Part shown: positions 1 through 10,110 of the stretch, in pieces
How positions within the stretch are numbered: position 1 is the stretch's first letter
How the letters are laid out: every line of letters begins with the position of its first letter
Program-made: the position numbers and the translations under genes
Assembly: GCA_028751875.1 (NCBI GenBank)
Contig: CM054153.1
Span: 34,055,435-34,119,434 of the forward strand
Origin: Rapana venosa
Lineage: Eukaryota; Mollusca; Gastropoda; Neogastropoda; Muricidae
Reading direction: 5' to 3'
Length of the DNA stretch: 64,000 nucleotides
The notes under the pieces: model-generated
Database searches by the model: none
What the model saw: the letters and a program-made list of their open reading frames with translations, nothing else
Told to the model about the DNA's origin: nothing

Positions 1-1035
1 GAACCATTGTGACACAGAGACACATCATCCCAAGTGTCTGTCCCAGTTGGTAAGAGACAAGACGGGCGCCGCTGAAGAACAAAGAGTTTGAGAATCTAGA
101 GCAAGAACAAAGGGAAAACACATCTTCACCTTCTTCACTCTGTTTCTTTTCTTCCCCCCCCCCCCCTCCCAAGCAAATGTAGTATAATTATTACCAACAA
201 AGCAAATGCAGCAGAGCCTACATTGATTCTAGGCTGAAGGATTCTTGCCCACCACTTCCAAAATAACAAGATACCTGTAAACGCTGTCAATACGAAAGCA
301 GTAAAAAAGCTATTAACCCCCCCCCCCACCCACCTTCCCAACAACAAAAAAGCAACTATAAAGCAACCCAACTCCCCTACTCCTTCCCCCCCAAAAATTT
401 AAAAAATCAACCAATCACTTCTCTGACACCTTCCTTCTTGAAAGCCTCTGTGACAGGTCATGCAGTGAACGGTTATCACGCACGTGCAACACGCTTTGCC
501 CGCCCTCCAGTCCTGTCCAATACACTGGTTGACCTCAGTTCGCAGTCGGTGACAGTGTGGTGTGAGGAGTAAGATAGATGTCAGTGAAGGAAGAAACGGG
601 CTTAAAGTAAGCTGCAGCTTAATTCCTTTCTCCTGCCGCATTGTCGTCTGCTTATGGTGTGTGTATATCGAATAAACAATGTTTAAAACCAAACAGAGGA
701 AATCTTTCGTCATTGTCGTGGATGAAGAAAACGAATGGACAACACTGACAGAGAGTGGACGAACACCTGCCATGACGGAGGAAGATGAGACTGGTGTAGA
801 AATTGACACAAGGTGCGGCTTCAAATGGCGTGTTACAGGACGGGAACTGAGGATGTTGTGTGACACCTGTGGTGAAGTGATGATTGTGATTATGATGGTG
901 TCTCTTGTGGAGAGATCAGGCCAATTGTGCAAAATGCTGCCACATTTCTCTGCAGACAGAAGACACAGGATAAAAAACGAGACTGGTGATGATGGAAACC
1001 TGCTACATACTACTTGATAGCAAGGATATGAATCA
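1..1035. other. No recognisable gene; one short open frame
   Basis: I see no known gene or repeat family here. A plus-strand frame at 679-1017 would encode 112 residues, acidic in its first half (VDEENEW, EEDET), with no domain I recognise and no supporting neighbour. The opposite strand is also open over much of 399-932, so neither frame is convincing. Poly-C runs occur at 154-170 and 317-327. It could be the end of a host gene or simple chance. Confidence 0.3.
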
Positions 1036-1039
1036 GGGT

Positions 1040-1148
1040 TAGTAACTGTCTGTCTGTCTGTCTGTCTGTCTTCCGCTCGCTCTCTCGCTATGTATGTGTG
1101 TGTGCGTGCGCGCGCGCGTGCATCTTTCTCTCTCTCTCTCTTGTCTCA

Positions 1149-1222
<74 letters not shown>

Positions 1223-1245
1223 TCTCTCTATCTCTCTCATCTCAT

Positions 1246-1309
<64 letters not shown>

Positions 1310-1345
1310 TGTGTGTGTGTGTGTGGTGTGTTGTGTTGTGTGTGT
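1040..1345. repeat. Compound microsatellite (TCTG, CT, TA, GT)
   Basis: Successive tracts run in order: TCTG repeats at about 1050-1070, alternating purine/pyrimidine with CG at 1094-1120, CT and TCTG at 1123-1240, an uninterrupted TA tract at about 1247-1305, and GT repeats to 1345. Apparent open frames here are products of the repeat and not genes. Confidence 0.95.
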
Positions 1346-1598
1346 TTCGATTTTACGTCTTAAAAAGGGTATCATAATGGGTTATTCGCATTCGCATATT
1401 TTCTTTCTGGTTTTACATTTTCATATATTTGGGGGGAAATTTCCAAAACACAGTAAATAAAATGTTTCTTACAACAAAACCATGTAAACACACACAAACA
1501 CACACACTCTTACACACAAAGCATTCTTAGTTTTGCCTGTTACTGGGTTTTTTAAGGTAGTACAGCGAGTTGAGCAGACTAGAAAAGACAACTAATAT

Positions 1599-1600
<2 letters not shown>

Positions 1601-1671
<71 letters not shown>

Positions 1672-1800
1672 CTGTGAAGATAATGCCATCAATCAGCTGC
1701 TCTGCAGTAGAGAAAGTGTTGGTGCCAGTGGTGGACAAGCCTGGATAGTCACAAGCATACCAGACTAGGCACTATGCACCTCGCCCAGTAAGGGAATGCA

Positions 1801-1850
<50 letters not shown>
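1601..1850. repeat. Two (GA)n microsatellites around a short unique spacer
   Basis: GA tracts occupy 1605-1668 and 1803-1850. The second directly adjoins the 3' end of the minus-strand LINE that begins at about 1852. The spacer at 1670-1800 shows no recognisable feature. Confidence 0.9.
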
Positions 1851-1851
<1 letters not shown>

Positions 1852-1852
<1 letters not shown>

Positions 1853-1881
1853 AGAACTCAAAGAACTCAAAGAACTCAAAG
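1852..1881 (-). repeat. LINE 3' tail of tandem 9-base units
   Basis: Three head-to-tail GAACTCAAA units (plus strand) lie directly between the (GA)n tract and the LINE 3' region. Short tandem 3' tails are known in several non-LTR clades, where they arise during target-primed reverse transcription. Confidence 0.75.
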
Positions 1882-2126
1882 ATTTTAATGTACTTTAGCC
1901 TTTGGCCACAATACATCGACATGTTAGGACAAAATGTACAGACTAATTATGATATAGCATGGATTTACAATCTTCATAGTCATGGAAGTATTAATCTGCA
2001 CATAGTACTAAACAAACAAACAAAAAGACCCTCAAAGTAACGGACACCTTTCAAACCATCAAATCTAATGAGTAAATGCATTAATGTAAACAGACAAAAT
2101 ACTACTTTCATCTTCTTTAGACGATT

Positions 2127-2438
2127 TCAAAGAATTACACTTTGTCTCCTATTTACTGCATGGAAAACAAATCTGGACAAATTGTGTCTGTGATTTCTAT
2201 TTGTTGCTTTCAAAAGCATATGTACAGGAACTTTTACTGATTCTTTTAGAAATTTACCCCTCAAGTCTTTATAGAGACAACAGTCAAAAATAAAATGGTG
2301 CTCGTTTTCAGTTTTGTCTTTGCAAAATGGACAGTTTCTATCCTGTGCTGCCTCACTGTATCGATTTACGTTATTCTTAAGCGGGAGTACATTCAATCTC
2401 AACTGGGTGATGGCAACACGAAAACAGTATGTCTCCAT
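2127..2438 (-). pseudogene. LINE C-terminal zinc-motif segment
   Basis: A 103-residue frame contains CPFC followed about 10 residues later by EHHFIFDC. This C-x2-C...H...C pattern is found at the C terminus of many LINE polyproteins. It is out of frame with the reverse transcriptase immediately upstream, so a frameshift near 2440-2468 separates them. It is part of the LINE and not an independent gene. Confidence 0.8.
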
Positions 2439-2467
2439 ATCACAGATATATTTTTCTTTTCAAAAAC

Positions 2468-3451
2468 TTATTTAAATGTTCGATATAAATCATACCTCGT
2501 GCGGTCTCTAATGGTCCCATCCCATTCCTGTACAAACAGATCAATTAGCCTCTGTTTAAATGCACACAAAAACATTTTTACATCTCCAACGCCATGCTGC
2601 ATCCATACAATATTAAATCCAGTCTCACACAAAATTTCTCTTACTCTAGTAGCCCAACACTCTTTTCCAGATCTATCCAATTCAAATAGCATCGTGTAAG
2701 CTTTATAGGGTAATCTATTTCTATCCATCTGTAACAATTTTAACCAGTATCTCAAGCAGTTAACACAAGAGTAAATAAATAAGGAATATCTTCCGAGCTC
2801 TCCATAAACCATCTTATTTGGTGCTCTTGCAGGGACTCCTAGAAATCGTTTACATGCCATTAAATGAACTTTTTCTATGTGCTCTAGTCTCTGCAAACCC
2901 CAAATTTCTGATGAATATAATAATATTGACCGAATCTTAGTGTCAAATATTTTAAAGAATACATTCGAGGTCATCTCTTTATACTTTTGAAACACCTTAT
3001 TTAATTGTAAAACTGCTTTTTTCCCCTTTGCTGCTAAATGTGTAGTACCCCTTTTAACACTTATCATAGTTGTAAAGTTAAACCCCAAATAACAGTAATT
3101 ATTAACCACTTCTAACTTCTCAGAATTGTAAAACCATTTTTCAAGCACACCCAAGTACCCCCCTTTTCTGAATACTATTACTTTTGTCTTTTCGGAATTA
3201 ACACTTAGCTTCATTTTTTTGCAGCATTCATGCAACACATTAAGCTGAGTTTGAAACCCCATGGGTGTAGTTGAAAATAAAGCAACATCATCAGCAAACA
3301 GCAATATGAAAAGCTCCATATAATCTAGCAATAACAATGCACCATGTTTACCCTTTTCTTCAATGTTATGTGCTATCTGATTAATAAAGATGGAAAATAA
3401 CGTCGGGCTCATAACACATCCTTGCCGTACACCAATAGGACATTCAAACAT
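2468..3451 (-). pseudogene. LINE reverse transcriptase, palm and thumb part
   Basis: The frame contains the RT signature GVRQGCVMSPTLFSIF, then the catalytic FADD box (about 3284-3295, LLFADDVALFS), then KLSVNSEKTKV and NNYCYLGF, which match RT motifs B to E. An in-frame TAA at 3452-3454 separates it from the upstream part, with sequence continuing in the same frame on both sides. That looks like a single nonsense change. The thumb region continues to residue 327 before a stop. The enzyme would copy the LINE RNA at a nicked target. Confidence 0.88.
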
Positions 3452-4888
3452 TTATGAGAGTTCATGATTTATGCATATACACGACAATAATGACTGATAC
3501 ATAGCTTGTAAACAGGCAAAGAATTTTCCTTTAACCCCTTGATCGTATATACATTCTAAAAGTTTGTTGTGTCGAACAGAGTCGAAGGCTTTTCTAAAAT
3601 CCACAAATGCAACATATAACTTTTTGCCCTTTTTACTCAAATATTTCTGAACTGTGGCATACAATGTAAAAATATGATCAACAGTCGAGTAATTTTTGCG
3701 AAATCCTGCTTGAGAATCTGAAAGTAAATCATTATCTTCTAGCCATGTGTACAGTCTTTTATTTAGAATAGTTGAGTAGCACTTTGAAATAATACTAAGT
3801 AGGGATATTCCTCTATAATTATCAACCATTTCAGGATTCCCTTTTTTGAATATCGGAATGATAATAGCTTTTGACCATTCTTGCGGAAAAATACCTTGCT
3901 CAAAAATAGCATTGAATAGTTTTGTCAAAAATAAATGTACTTCTTCCCCACCAGCCTGTAGCATTTCAGCAGATATATTATCAATTCCACTTGCTTTACC
4001 TTTCTTGAGTTTTCTAATGGCTTGAGTGACTTCTTCTACTGATATGGGTTTGTTTAGCACATGATTATTTTCTTCAGATAAGTCAGCTTCAATTGCCATC
4101 TGCTCTATCTCTTCATTGCTATTTTGAAACCGTTTGTTAAAGTGGTTAAACCACTCTTGTATACTAATATTGTTATTGATTCTCTTTTTTCCTCCACAAC
4201 CCATACTTCTTAGTTGGCTCCAAAACTGAGAAGAGTTATCCATTTCCTTTGCCAGAGATTCTGTTTTTTGTTTTCTGAAACTTTGTCTTTTCTCTTTCAG
4301 TAAGAGTTTATATCTTTTTCTTGCTTCTATGTATAGTAGTCTATCCTCGTCTGCTCTAGACTTTCTAAAACAGTTCAGCTTTTTCCTGCTTTCCTTTTTT
4401 GCCATTTTGCATTCATTATCAAACCATTCAGACTTTTTTTTCCTGTTTGTATGAAATGACTTTAACATGCACTGACTAGAAGTTTTCAGACATATTACAA
4501 AAATATCCAAGGCTTGGTCTACATTTCTATCCAGAGTATGTGTGGCTAGATTCATTTTGTCCCTGATGTCTTTGCTTTGCAATATTGTCATATAATCACT
4601 TTTATATTTTTCATTCCATACAATTTTCTCACAAAACAAACTTTTATCTTCAGCTACCTTCCAATTTTTATCTGTTAAACTTTTCTTAATCTGTAATTCC
4701 AAAACAACTGGTAGATGGTCTGATTCAGTTAAGCTTTCAACAGTAAGGGACACAACATTAACAGATGAAAGCAAATCACATGATGCAATAAAATAGTCTA
4801 CTATACTTGTTCCAGAAGCTGCAATATATGTACAACTGTCATCAAAGTTTTGTTCACTGAGCCCATTTAAAAGAATCCAGTCAAACAT
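3452..4888 (-). pseudogene. LINE endonuclease C-terminal part and RT fingers
   Basis: The first 70 residues hold the closing endonuclease motif SDHLPVV. After a lysine-rich linker comes the RT N-terminal region: SKAIIIPIFKKG, YRGISLL, AGFRKNYSTVDHI and FVDFRKAFDSV. The last carries the first catalytic aspartate (motif A). A one-base frameshift near 4885 breaks the junction with the upstream endonuclease half. The reading frame is otherwise open for 478 codons, so decay is recent to moderate. Confidence 0.88.
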
Positions 4889-5588
4889 TACATAGTTCTA
4901 ATAACTGCTCACCAAAAAGATTGACCCCACCATCTTGAGACTTTCTCGGGAATTTGTTGTCATCTGAAACAGTTGTATCTGTCAAATCAGTATCATCACC
5001 CATCTAACTGTAATTTTTTGATGCCGTTCTTGCATTTAAGTCACCATTTAATAAAATATAAAAGTCATTCCTCTTTTCATATAAATCTACTAGGCATTGT
5101 TCTAACATTTCTATACCATACACACCCTCCTGATTTTTCCAGAAAGGGGATTCATTTGGTGGAATGTACAAACAAACAAGCATAATTTCCTTGCTTGTAG
5201 AGAAGAGTTCTTTATCTATCTTGACAAGTATAGTATTTTCAACTTCTAAGTGAATCTGTTCCACAAAACTGGCAAAAGACTTCTTAATTAGAACAATGAC
5301 ACCCCCTGAATAGCGTCCTTTCCGGGACAGTTTTTTGGCTTTTGACGTGAAAATAATATAATCTTTGAAAATAGGAGAATCAAAATCATTAGCAAGGAAA
5401 GTTTCTGTCAAGCACACGAAATCGTAAGAGAGAATGAAATTTACAAAGTGGTCATTTTCTAGCTTTGGTAAGAGGCCATTTACATTGTAGTTTAGAAATT
5501 TAACTTGATAACTATTTACATTATTTACACATACATCTGACTGAGTTGCTGGACTTTTTGCTTGCATTATAGCTGTATCATGTTCCAC
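4889..5588 (-). pseudogene. LINE AP-endonuclease, N-terminal part
   Basis: The frame from 5588 shows LNYNVNGLL near the start, VCLTETFL, GGVIVLIKK and LLNGDLNARTA (about 5021-5045). These match the Asn, Glu and Asp/Asn metal-binding motifs of APE-type LINE endonucleases. An in-frame TAG near 5006 interrupts it, after which the reading continues (FPRKSQDGGVNLFG) to the frameshift near 4885. The protein would nick the target DNA. Confidence 0.85.
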
Positions 5589-5833
5589 ATCATGTACATG
5601 TTTTCTTATGCACTGCTTCTTGGGTATTGTGGCCTGGCTGAGTCCCTATGTACTAGTGCATGGAATCCCATTTTCTTCCTGCTCAGACTGAGACATATGG
5701 GATTGTTTGTCTAAAGCCTTTGACTGTTTGTGTGCTTGCACTTTTCTGAATGAGTCAACGATGCTGTTTTGACTAGTGCATCTTGCAGACGTTTTAGCTC
5801 CTCTTCGACTACTGAGTCCAGTACTAGAGATAG

Positions 5834-5837
<4 letters not shown>

Positions 5838-5891
<54 letters not shown>
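5838..5891. repeat. (GA)n microsatellite at the LINE 5' side
   Basis: An uninterrupted GA tract of about 54 bases lies between the LINE's upstream end and a second LINE-like 3' end. It is the counterpart of the tract at 1803-1850. Confidence 0.95.
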
Positions 5892-5894
<3 letters not shown>

Positions 5895-6230
5895 TCTGAA
5901 ATGGTTGAATGTACATCGACCTTTTGCCACAAAAAATTTCAAGAGGCAGGATGTTTATTGACAATGACAAAGGTTTATTGCATTAGGCAAATATGCCCAT
6001 TCACAAGGGGACAGTGGAGTGGGGACTGGGCACAAAATACACATATAATTAATAACACAATCAATCATACCATGCATACAACAACAACAACAACAACAAC
6101 ACATAATTAGATTACGTAAAATTTCGCCCATTAGAAAGGGATGAGGCTGGGGAAGGGTGGAGATACACTAAACATACAATCCATGGACAACACAGCACAA
6201 AATATGAAGACCCTGACAAGGTTTCCAAGT
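5892..6230 (-). mobile_element. Probable 3' fragment of a second, related LINE
   Basis: Directly after the (GA)n tract, the sequence GAACTC..TGTACATCGACCTTTTGCCACAA resembles the start of the first LINE's 3' end (GAACTC...ATGTACTTTAGCCTTTGGCCACAA at 1870-1912), in the same orientation and next to the same kind of repeat. The rest includes a (CAA)n tract at 6077-6100 and no coding frame. I read it as a 5'-truncated LINE copy. The match is short, so confidence is modest. Confidence 0.45.
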
Positions 6231-6328
6231 CACTGTGTTCTGTCCTTTTAGCCCACTGGCTCATGGCATTACGTCACAGGTAAGCATGTCACAGATGTAC
6301 TTGCAAAATGTTCACTTGGTTTTGACAT

Positions 6329-6343
6329 CTCTCTCTCTCTCTT

Positions 6344-6419
<76 letters not shown>

Positions 6420-6562
6420 ACCCGCAACCACACACACACACACACACATTTACTCATACACACACACTTACTCACACACACATTTACACACACTTATTCA
6501 CACACACGCACGCACGCATGCACGTACGCCCGCGCTCACACACACACACACACGCACACACA
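6329..6562. repeat. (CT)n then (CA)n compound microsatellite
   Basis: CT repeats at 6329-6393 pass directly into CA repeats to about 6562, with interruptions such as CGCACGCATGCACG. Open frames across it are repeat artefacts. Confidence 0.95.
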
Positions 6563-6613
6563 AGAGCTATCATAACTAACCAAAGAAATGTCCCACAGCC
6601 CCCATTATCACAT

Positions 6614-7526
6614 TCATAACACAAATTCCAGCACTGATTTTGTCTTTAAATTTTTCTGGATCGGCTGGTGTCCACTGTCGTAGTCTGGAGTAGACAGTCC
6701 TTCTTCCTGAGTCATGTGCCTGAAGCTTCGTTTTGCCAACCAAAAGAAGTCTGACGGTTGGTCACCTGCTGCTGCTGTCCAACTGAACTGAAAAACCATG
6801 TCATCACTTTCACAGACCACAGTTTCAGGATTGTCATTCGAAACAAAAACATGGACGAAATCCTGGTTTCTTTTTGTGTTTCTGAGTTTTTCTGTAGCGA
6901 TCAATCAGTCAATTCAGCGACATAGTCTCGTATCAAGTCCACACCGCATCCAGCGTCACGTACCTTGTCCAAGCAGTCCTCACTGTCCTCTTCCAGCGCA
7001 GCGGCAGCATCAGCGGTCGGCATGGCAACAAGGTTGATTTGGCTTTGCTGATCAGCTGCTGTGTCGGTAGGCACAGTGACATCAAGGGATGCAGGGAGAA
7101 ATTCTCGTACATAACACAAGACAGGGGCCCTGTGTTGTCTGGTGACAGGGACGTGTCAGTGTGTGAGACAGTGCTGGTTGCGAGGGGAGTAGGCATAAAC
7201 AATAAATGTCCAGAGTTGCCGTCATTTGAAACTTCACATGAAGTTTCATGAAACTCTGGTTTCCTAGCTGCCTGTCTCCTCTCCTCCAGTCGTTTCTGGT
7301 CTCTCTTCAGTTGACTTGGCGGCTTTCTGCGATAGCACTGGGACTGGGAGGCAGACTGCTGCGCTTGTTGACACACCATGTTGTCAACTGCAGAGGTAGT
7401 TCTTAGTCGTAATACGACATTCATATTGTCGCCTTCTCCTGTGACTTTCCAGGAGGTCAGGTGATTCCCCTCTAGCAGAGCACTCAAGGTCTTCTCCAGC
7501 GCTGTTGGAAGTCCGACAACGGGCAT
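6614..7526 (-). pseudogene. Repeat-associated ORF, copy 1 (MPVVGLPT family), frameshifted
   Basis: The frame starts at 7526 with MPVVGLPTALEKTLSALL, then NHLTSWKVTGEG, VVLRLRT and the basic segment YRRKPPSQLKRDQKRLEERR. The N-terminal 120 residues are clearly related to the plus-strand ORF at 8289-8780. A frame change near 7100-7120 is needed to continue into an acidic stretch (EDSEDCLDKV), and another near 6905 to reach a segment with VHVFVSNDN and FQFSWTAA ending at 6614. The layout of a short globular head, a basic helix and a distal domain is known to me from uncharacterised proteins multiplied in invertebrate genomes, probably from a mobile element. The function is unknown. Confidence 0.55.
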
Positions 7527-7689
7527 GGTGCTGCAGAAATTGGTATTTTACTGCAATTTGGTGCAGAGCAGAATTTTGCTTGACTTTATCCAAGGGAGAT
7601 CACCGACGCAGCCACGAGAGAGAGAGGGGGAGAGAGAGCGAGTTTAGCGTGGTTATTGACGGCTTTGTGGATATGGGTGCTAGATAGTC

Positions 7690-8205
7690 CGATCTGACAT
7701 GTCCTCCACACAGCCCCAAGTGCCTGGTGCTGGACTTCTGTAGTCCTACTCTTTTCCCCCCTTTAAATCAGCAGCCAATTTAGTGTAGTGCTGTGTCGGA
7801 GTCCCAAAAACAAATCTGTTACTGCCATGTTCTCTTCTTGTTTTGTTTTGAAGTTTTCCGTTTCGAATTTATTTGAATAAATATGAGTAAATATGGAGTT
7901 CTTTTAGTTCAAATGATTCTCTTATAGACTAACTTTTTGTGACGGTTTTGTGATTTTTTTAAAGCTATCTTGGAATGTTCATAACAATTTGAAATGCATT
8001 TTTCTTGTGTCTCTTGAGATAATTATACGTATCAATCTGCCTGTCAGTATTGTAATTGCCCTTCATGGGATGATTAAAGTGTTTTTGATTTGAATTGACT
8101 TGAGAAAACTTTTTCTCTCTCTCTCCCTCCCTCCCTCTCTCCCCCTCCTTCCTTCTACATCCCTCTCCTCTCTCTCTCCCTCCCTCTCTCTCTCCCTCCC
8201 GAACT
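7690..8205. other. Possible 3' end of a transposon next to (CT)n
   Basis: This stretch has no gene. At 8066-8110 an AATTAAAG-like signal and a TTTGATTTGAATTGACTTGAG stretch run straight into CT-rich repeats (8115-8205). The arrangement mirrors the LINE 3' end at 1852-1900 read on the opposite strand (TTTGAGTTC units followed by CT). It may be the 3' end of an element whose body is lost, but no coding evidence supports that. Confidence 0.3.
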
Positions 8206-8258
8206 GCGGGTGATCTCCCTTGAAGGTAGGCGGGAAAATTATTTTGCTGTGAAGTAAC

Positions 8259-8780
8259 TTGTCAAAAATACTTAATTCATCCAACACCATGCCCGTTGTC
8301 GGTCTTCCCACAACGTTGGAAGTCACTTTGGATGCCCTGCTCCAAGAACAGCACCTCACTTCTTGGAAGATAAGTGGAAGTGGCGACAGCACAGTCGTCG
8401 TATTACGACTGAAAGCCAGTCCAGCCAGCAACAGCAACATGGCGCAACAGCACACCCCTGTCACCTCCCACAGCTACCGCAGGAAGCCTCCCAGTCAGAC
8501 TGACAGAGACAGGAGAAGGACAGAGGAGAGGAGAAAGACAGCACAGAGGCAAGAAGAACAGGAGGCAAGTGAAAGTGTGATGCCACAAGAACATTCACCA
8601 TGTTTATTTGTGCCCACACCTCCTACAAGCTGTGCTGTGTCACACACTGACACACCCCCTTCTGCCAGCAACACACTGCCGCAAGAAGCTGTACGTGAAA
8701 TCCGTCATTCACCAAGTGCTGTCAAGGAGTCGAGAACCAAAAGCAAGCTGATGCGGAATGTTAGTTGTGTTTATAGATGA
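8259..8780 (+). CDS. Repeat-associated ORF, copy 2 (MPVVGLPT family)
   Basis: The ORF is 173 residues from the first ATG at 8259. The better supported start is the internal ATG at 8289 (MPVVGLPTTLE), because that is where similarity to the minus-strand paralogue at 6933-7526 begins. Shared features in order are LDALLQEQHLTSWKISG, VVVLRLK, a low-complexity Ser/Asn/Gln segment, the basic YRRKPPSQTDRDRRRTEERR, and a Pro/Thr/Ser tail containing a SHTD motif found in both copies. About 60 bases upstream, both copies share GGTGATCTCCCTT. It lacks the distal domain of copy 1. I do not know the function. It is probably part of a mobile element or a multiplied family and not a single-copy host gene. 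Confidence 0.5.
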   Translation: MSKILNSSNTMPVVGLPTTLEVTLDALLQEQHLTSWKISGSGDSTVVVLRLKASPASNSNMAQQHTPVTSHSYRRKPPSQTDRDRRRTEERRKTAQRQEEQEASESVMPQEHSPCLFVPTPPTSCAVSHTDTPPSASNTLPQEAVREIRHSPSAVKESRTKSKLMRNVSCVYR

Positions 8781-9250
8781 TGTAAGGAAAAAAAAGACTG
8801 TTGGGGGTAGAGAACTTCTTTGTGTAGCAGTGTTTTATGTGGTTATTGGTCTGCATCAGGGTTGTTGTGTCAATGTCTCAAAACTTTTGACCTCATATTT
8901 TCAAACAGCGTCTTATTGACTCATGTTTATACAGGAATGGTTCTGGAGCAGTTAGAGGACAAGCGATCATGGCAATACGATATCATGCAATAGAGATACA
9001 GTGTTCTGGAGGCGAGGATGATGTATCGATCCATCCTACCTCGGGATGTCAGAACTCCGCTTAGAGTTGCATCGTGCTCTTCAGATATGTGATATACGGT
9101 TGTGATGTATCGCTATCTAGTCCATTGACAATCACATGATCGCCTATAGGATCGATTCACGCCAAAGGAAAACTATGCCCCTCTTGCGCATCTCAAAATG
9201 AAAATGCAAACGATCATTTGCTGTATGAATTGCACCTCTACTGTATTTAA
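8781..9250. other. Intergenic, nothing recognised
   Basis: I see no coding frame, repeat family or RNA signature in this stretch. Confidence 0.5.
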
Positions 9251-9251
9251 A

Positions 9252-9340
9252 TAATAATAATAATGTTATGGAATTTATTATAGCGCTGAACTCTTGTATT
9301 AAAGCATCAAATAAATTTTTCGATATACGGTCCAAATTTT
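9252..9340 (-). mobile_element. 3' end fragment of the CR1/L2-like LINE
   Basis: An (AAT)n tract is followed by GGAATTTATTATAGCGCTGAA, CTTGTA and a distal AAGC. This is the same 3' end seen at 39505, 42620, 56930, 58765 and 61785 in this window. Only the terminus is present, which is typical of extreme 5' truncation during reverse transcription. Confidence 0.65.
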
Positions 9341-9900
9341 CAGAGATCAGAGCTCAGCTTACCATTTCAATACTGCTTCAGCTACAAGTAGGCAGCATAC
9401 AGGGAATTTGTCTAAGCGTTCATAATAGCCATGGCATTAAAAAACGATCTTGTATTGTGTAGAGGTTTTGATATGAAGTTAATACAGTATGTGGCTAGAT
9501 CTTCAATGATCTCCTCATCTCCTCTGCGGGCGAGTGCCTTGATATCGTTGCTATAAGAAGAAGAATGCAACACAGAGCTCGAAATGAAGAAATGGCAGTG
9601 CGAGAATCGCTAGATACAAACGACTCAAAGCAAAAGCGAGTAAAACCGCAACAACTCAGCACCAACAACTATCTCAACACAGAGTGTGACTGGCAGGTTT
9701 CACTTCGTCAAGCGCAATTTCATGACTGATTTGTTTGTGCAATGATACTTTTCCCTAGTGTGTGTGTGTTATGAGTGGTCGTTAAATTGTGACATATTTT
9801 ACAAAGTCCGATTAAGGGGGGGGGAGGTGGGTCTATAAAGGTCAGCAGGTAATGTAATTACATCATTCATGTCGAATCTCTATCATCTGTCTGCTGCTTC
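9341..9900. other. Intergenic, nothing recognised
   Basis: Unique-looking sequence without a supported ORF or RNA gene. A short GT tract lies near 9757 and a G-rich run at 9816-9830. Confidence 0.5.
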
Positions 9901-9934
9901 CTGTTTCTATGTCTGATACTGTGACTCTAACTCT

Positions 9935-10110
9935 TGACTCGATCTATGTCTGTCTGTGCTGTCTGTCTGTCTGTTGAGTTCTCTCTGTCTGTCTGTCTGT
10001 CTGTCCCATATCTGAGTCTGTGTTCCTCTTTTTCTGTCCTCTCTCTCTATCTCTCCGCATAGTCTCTGTCCTCTCTCTCTGACGTCGCTGTTCTCTCTCG
10101 CCACTACTAT
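9935..10110. repeat. (CTGT)n and CT-rich low-complexity tract
   Basis: TCTG/CTGT units at about 9945-10015 are followed by CT-rich sequence to 10110. The frames open on the minus strand are made of the repeat. Confidence 0.9.

Larger units (their letters stand above)
1852..5835 (-). mobile_element. Non-LTR retrotransposon (LINE), nearly full-length but decayed
   Basis: On the minus strand an AP-type endonuclease, a reverse transcriptase and a C-terminal CCHC-like zinc motif follow in the order usual for LINEs of the jockey/I/CR1 group. The 3' end carries three copies of a 9-base unit (GAACTCAAA on the plus strand, 1852-1881) in place of a poly-A tail. Upstream of the endonuclease, a frame at about 5650-5835 may be leader or the end of ORF1. 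At least one stop (near 5006), a frameshift (near 4885), another stop (near 3452) and a frameshift (near 2440-2468) show it cannot make one intact protein. (GA)n tracts bound both sides. I cannot name the clade safely. Confidence 0.88.

Noticed and set aside
399..932. A 177-codon minus-strand frame
   Set aside because: Repetitive Thr/Ser/His/Ile content with no domain, overlapped by an equally unsupported plus-strand frame.
1090..1460. Three overlapping frames of 89-120 codons
   Set aside because: Direct translation of CT, TA and GT microsatellites; no non-repetitive coding content.
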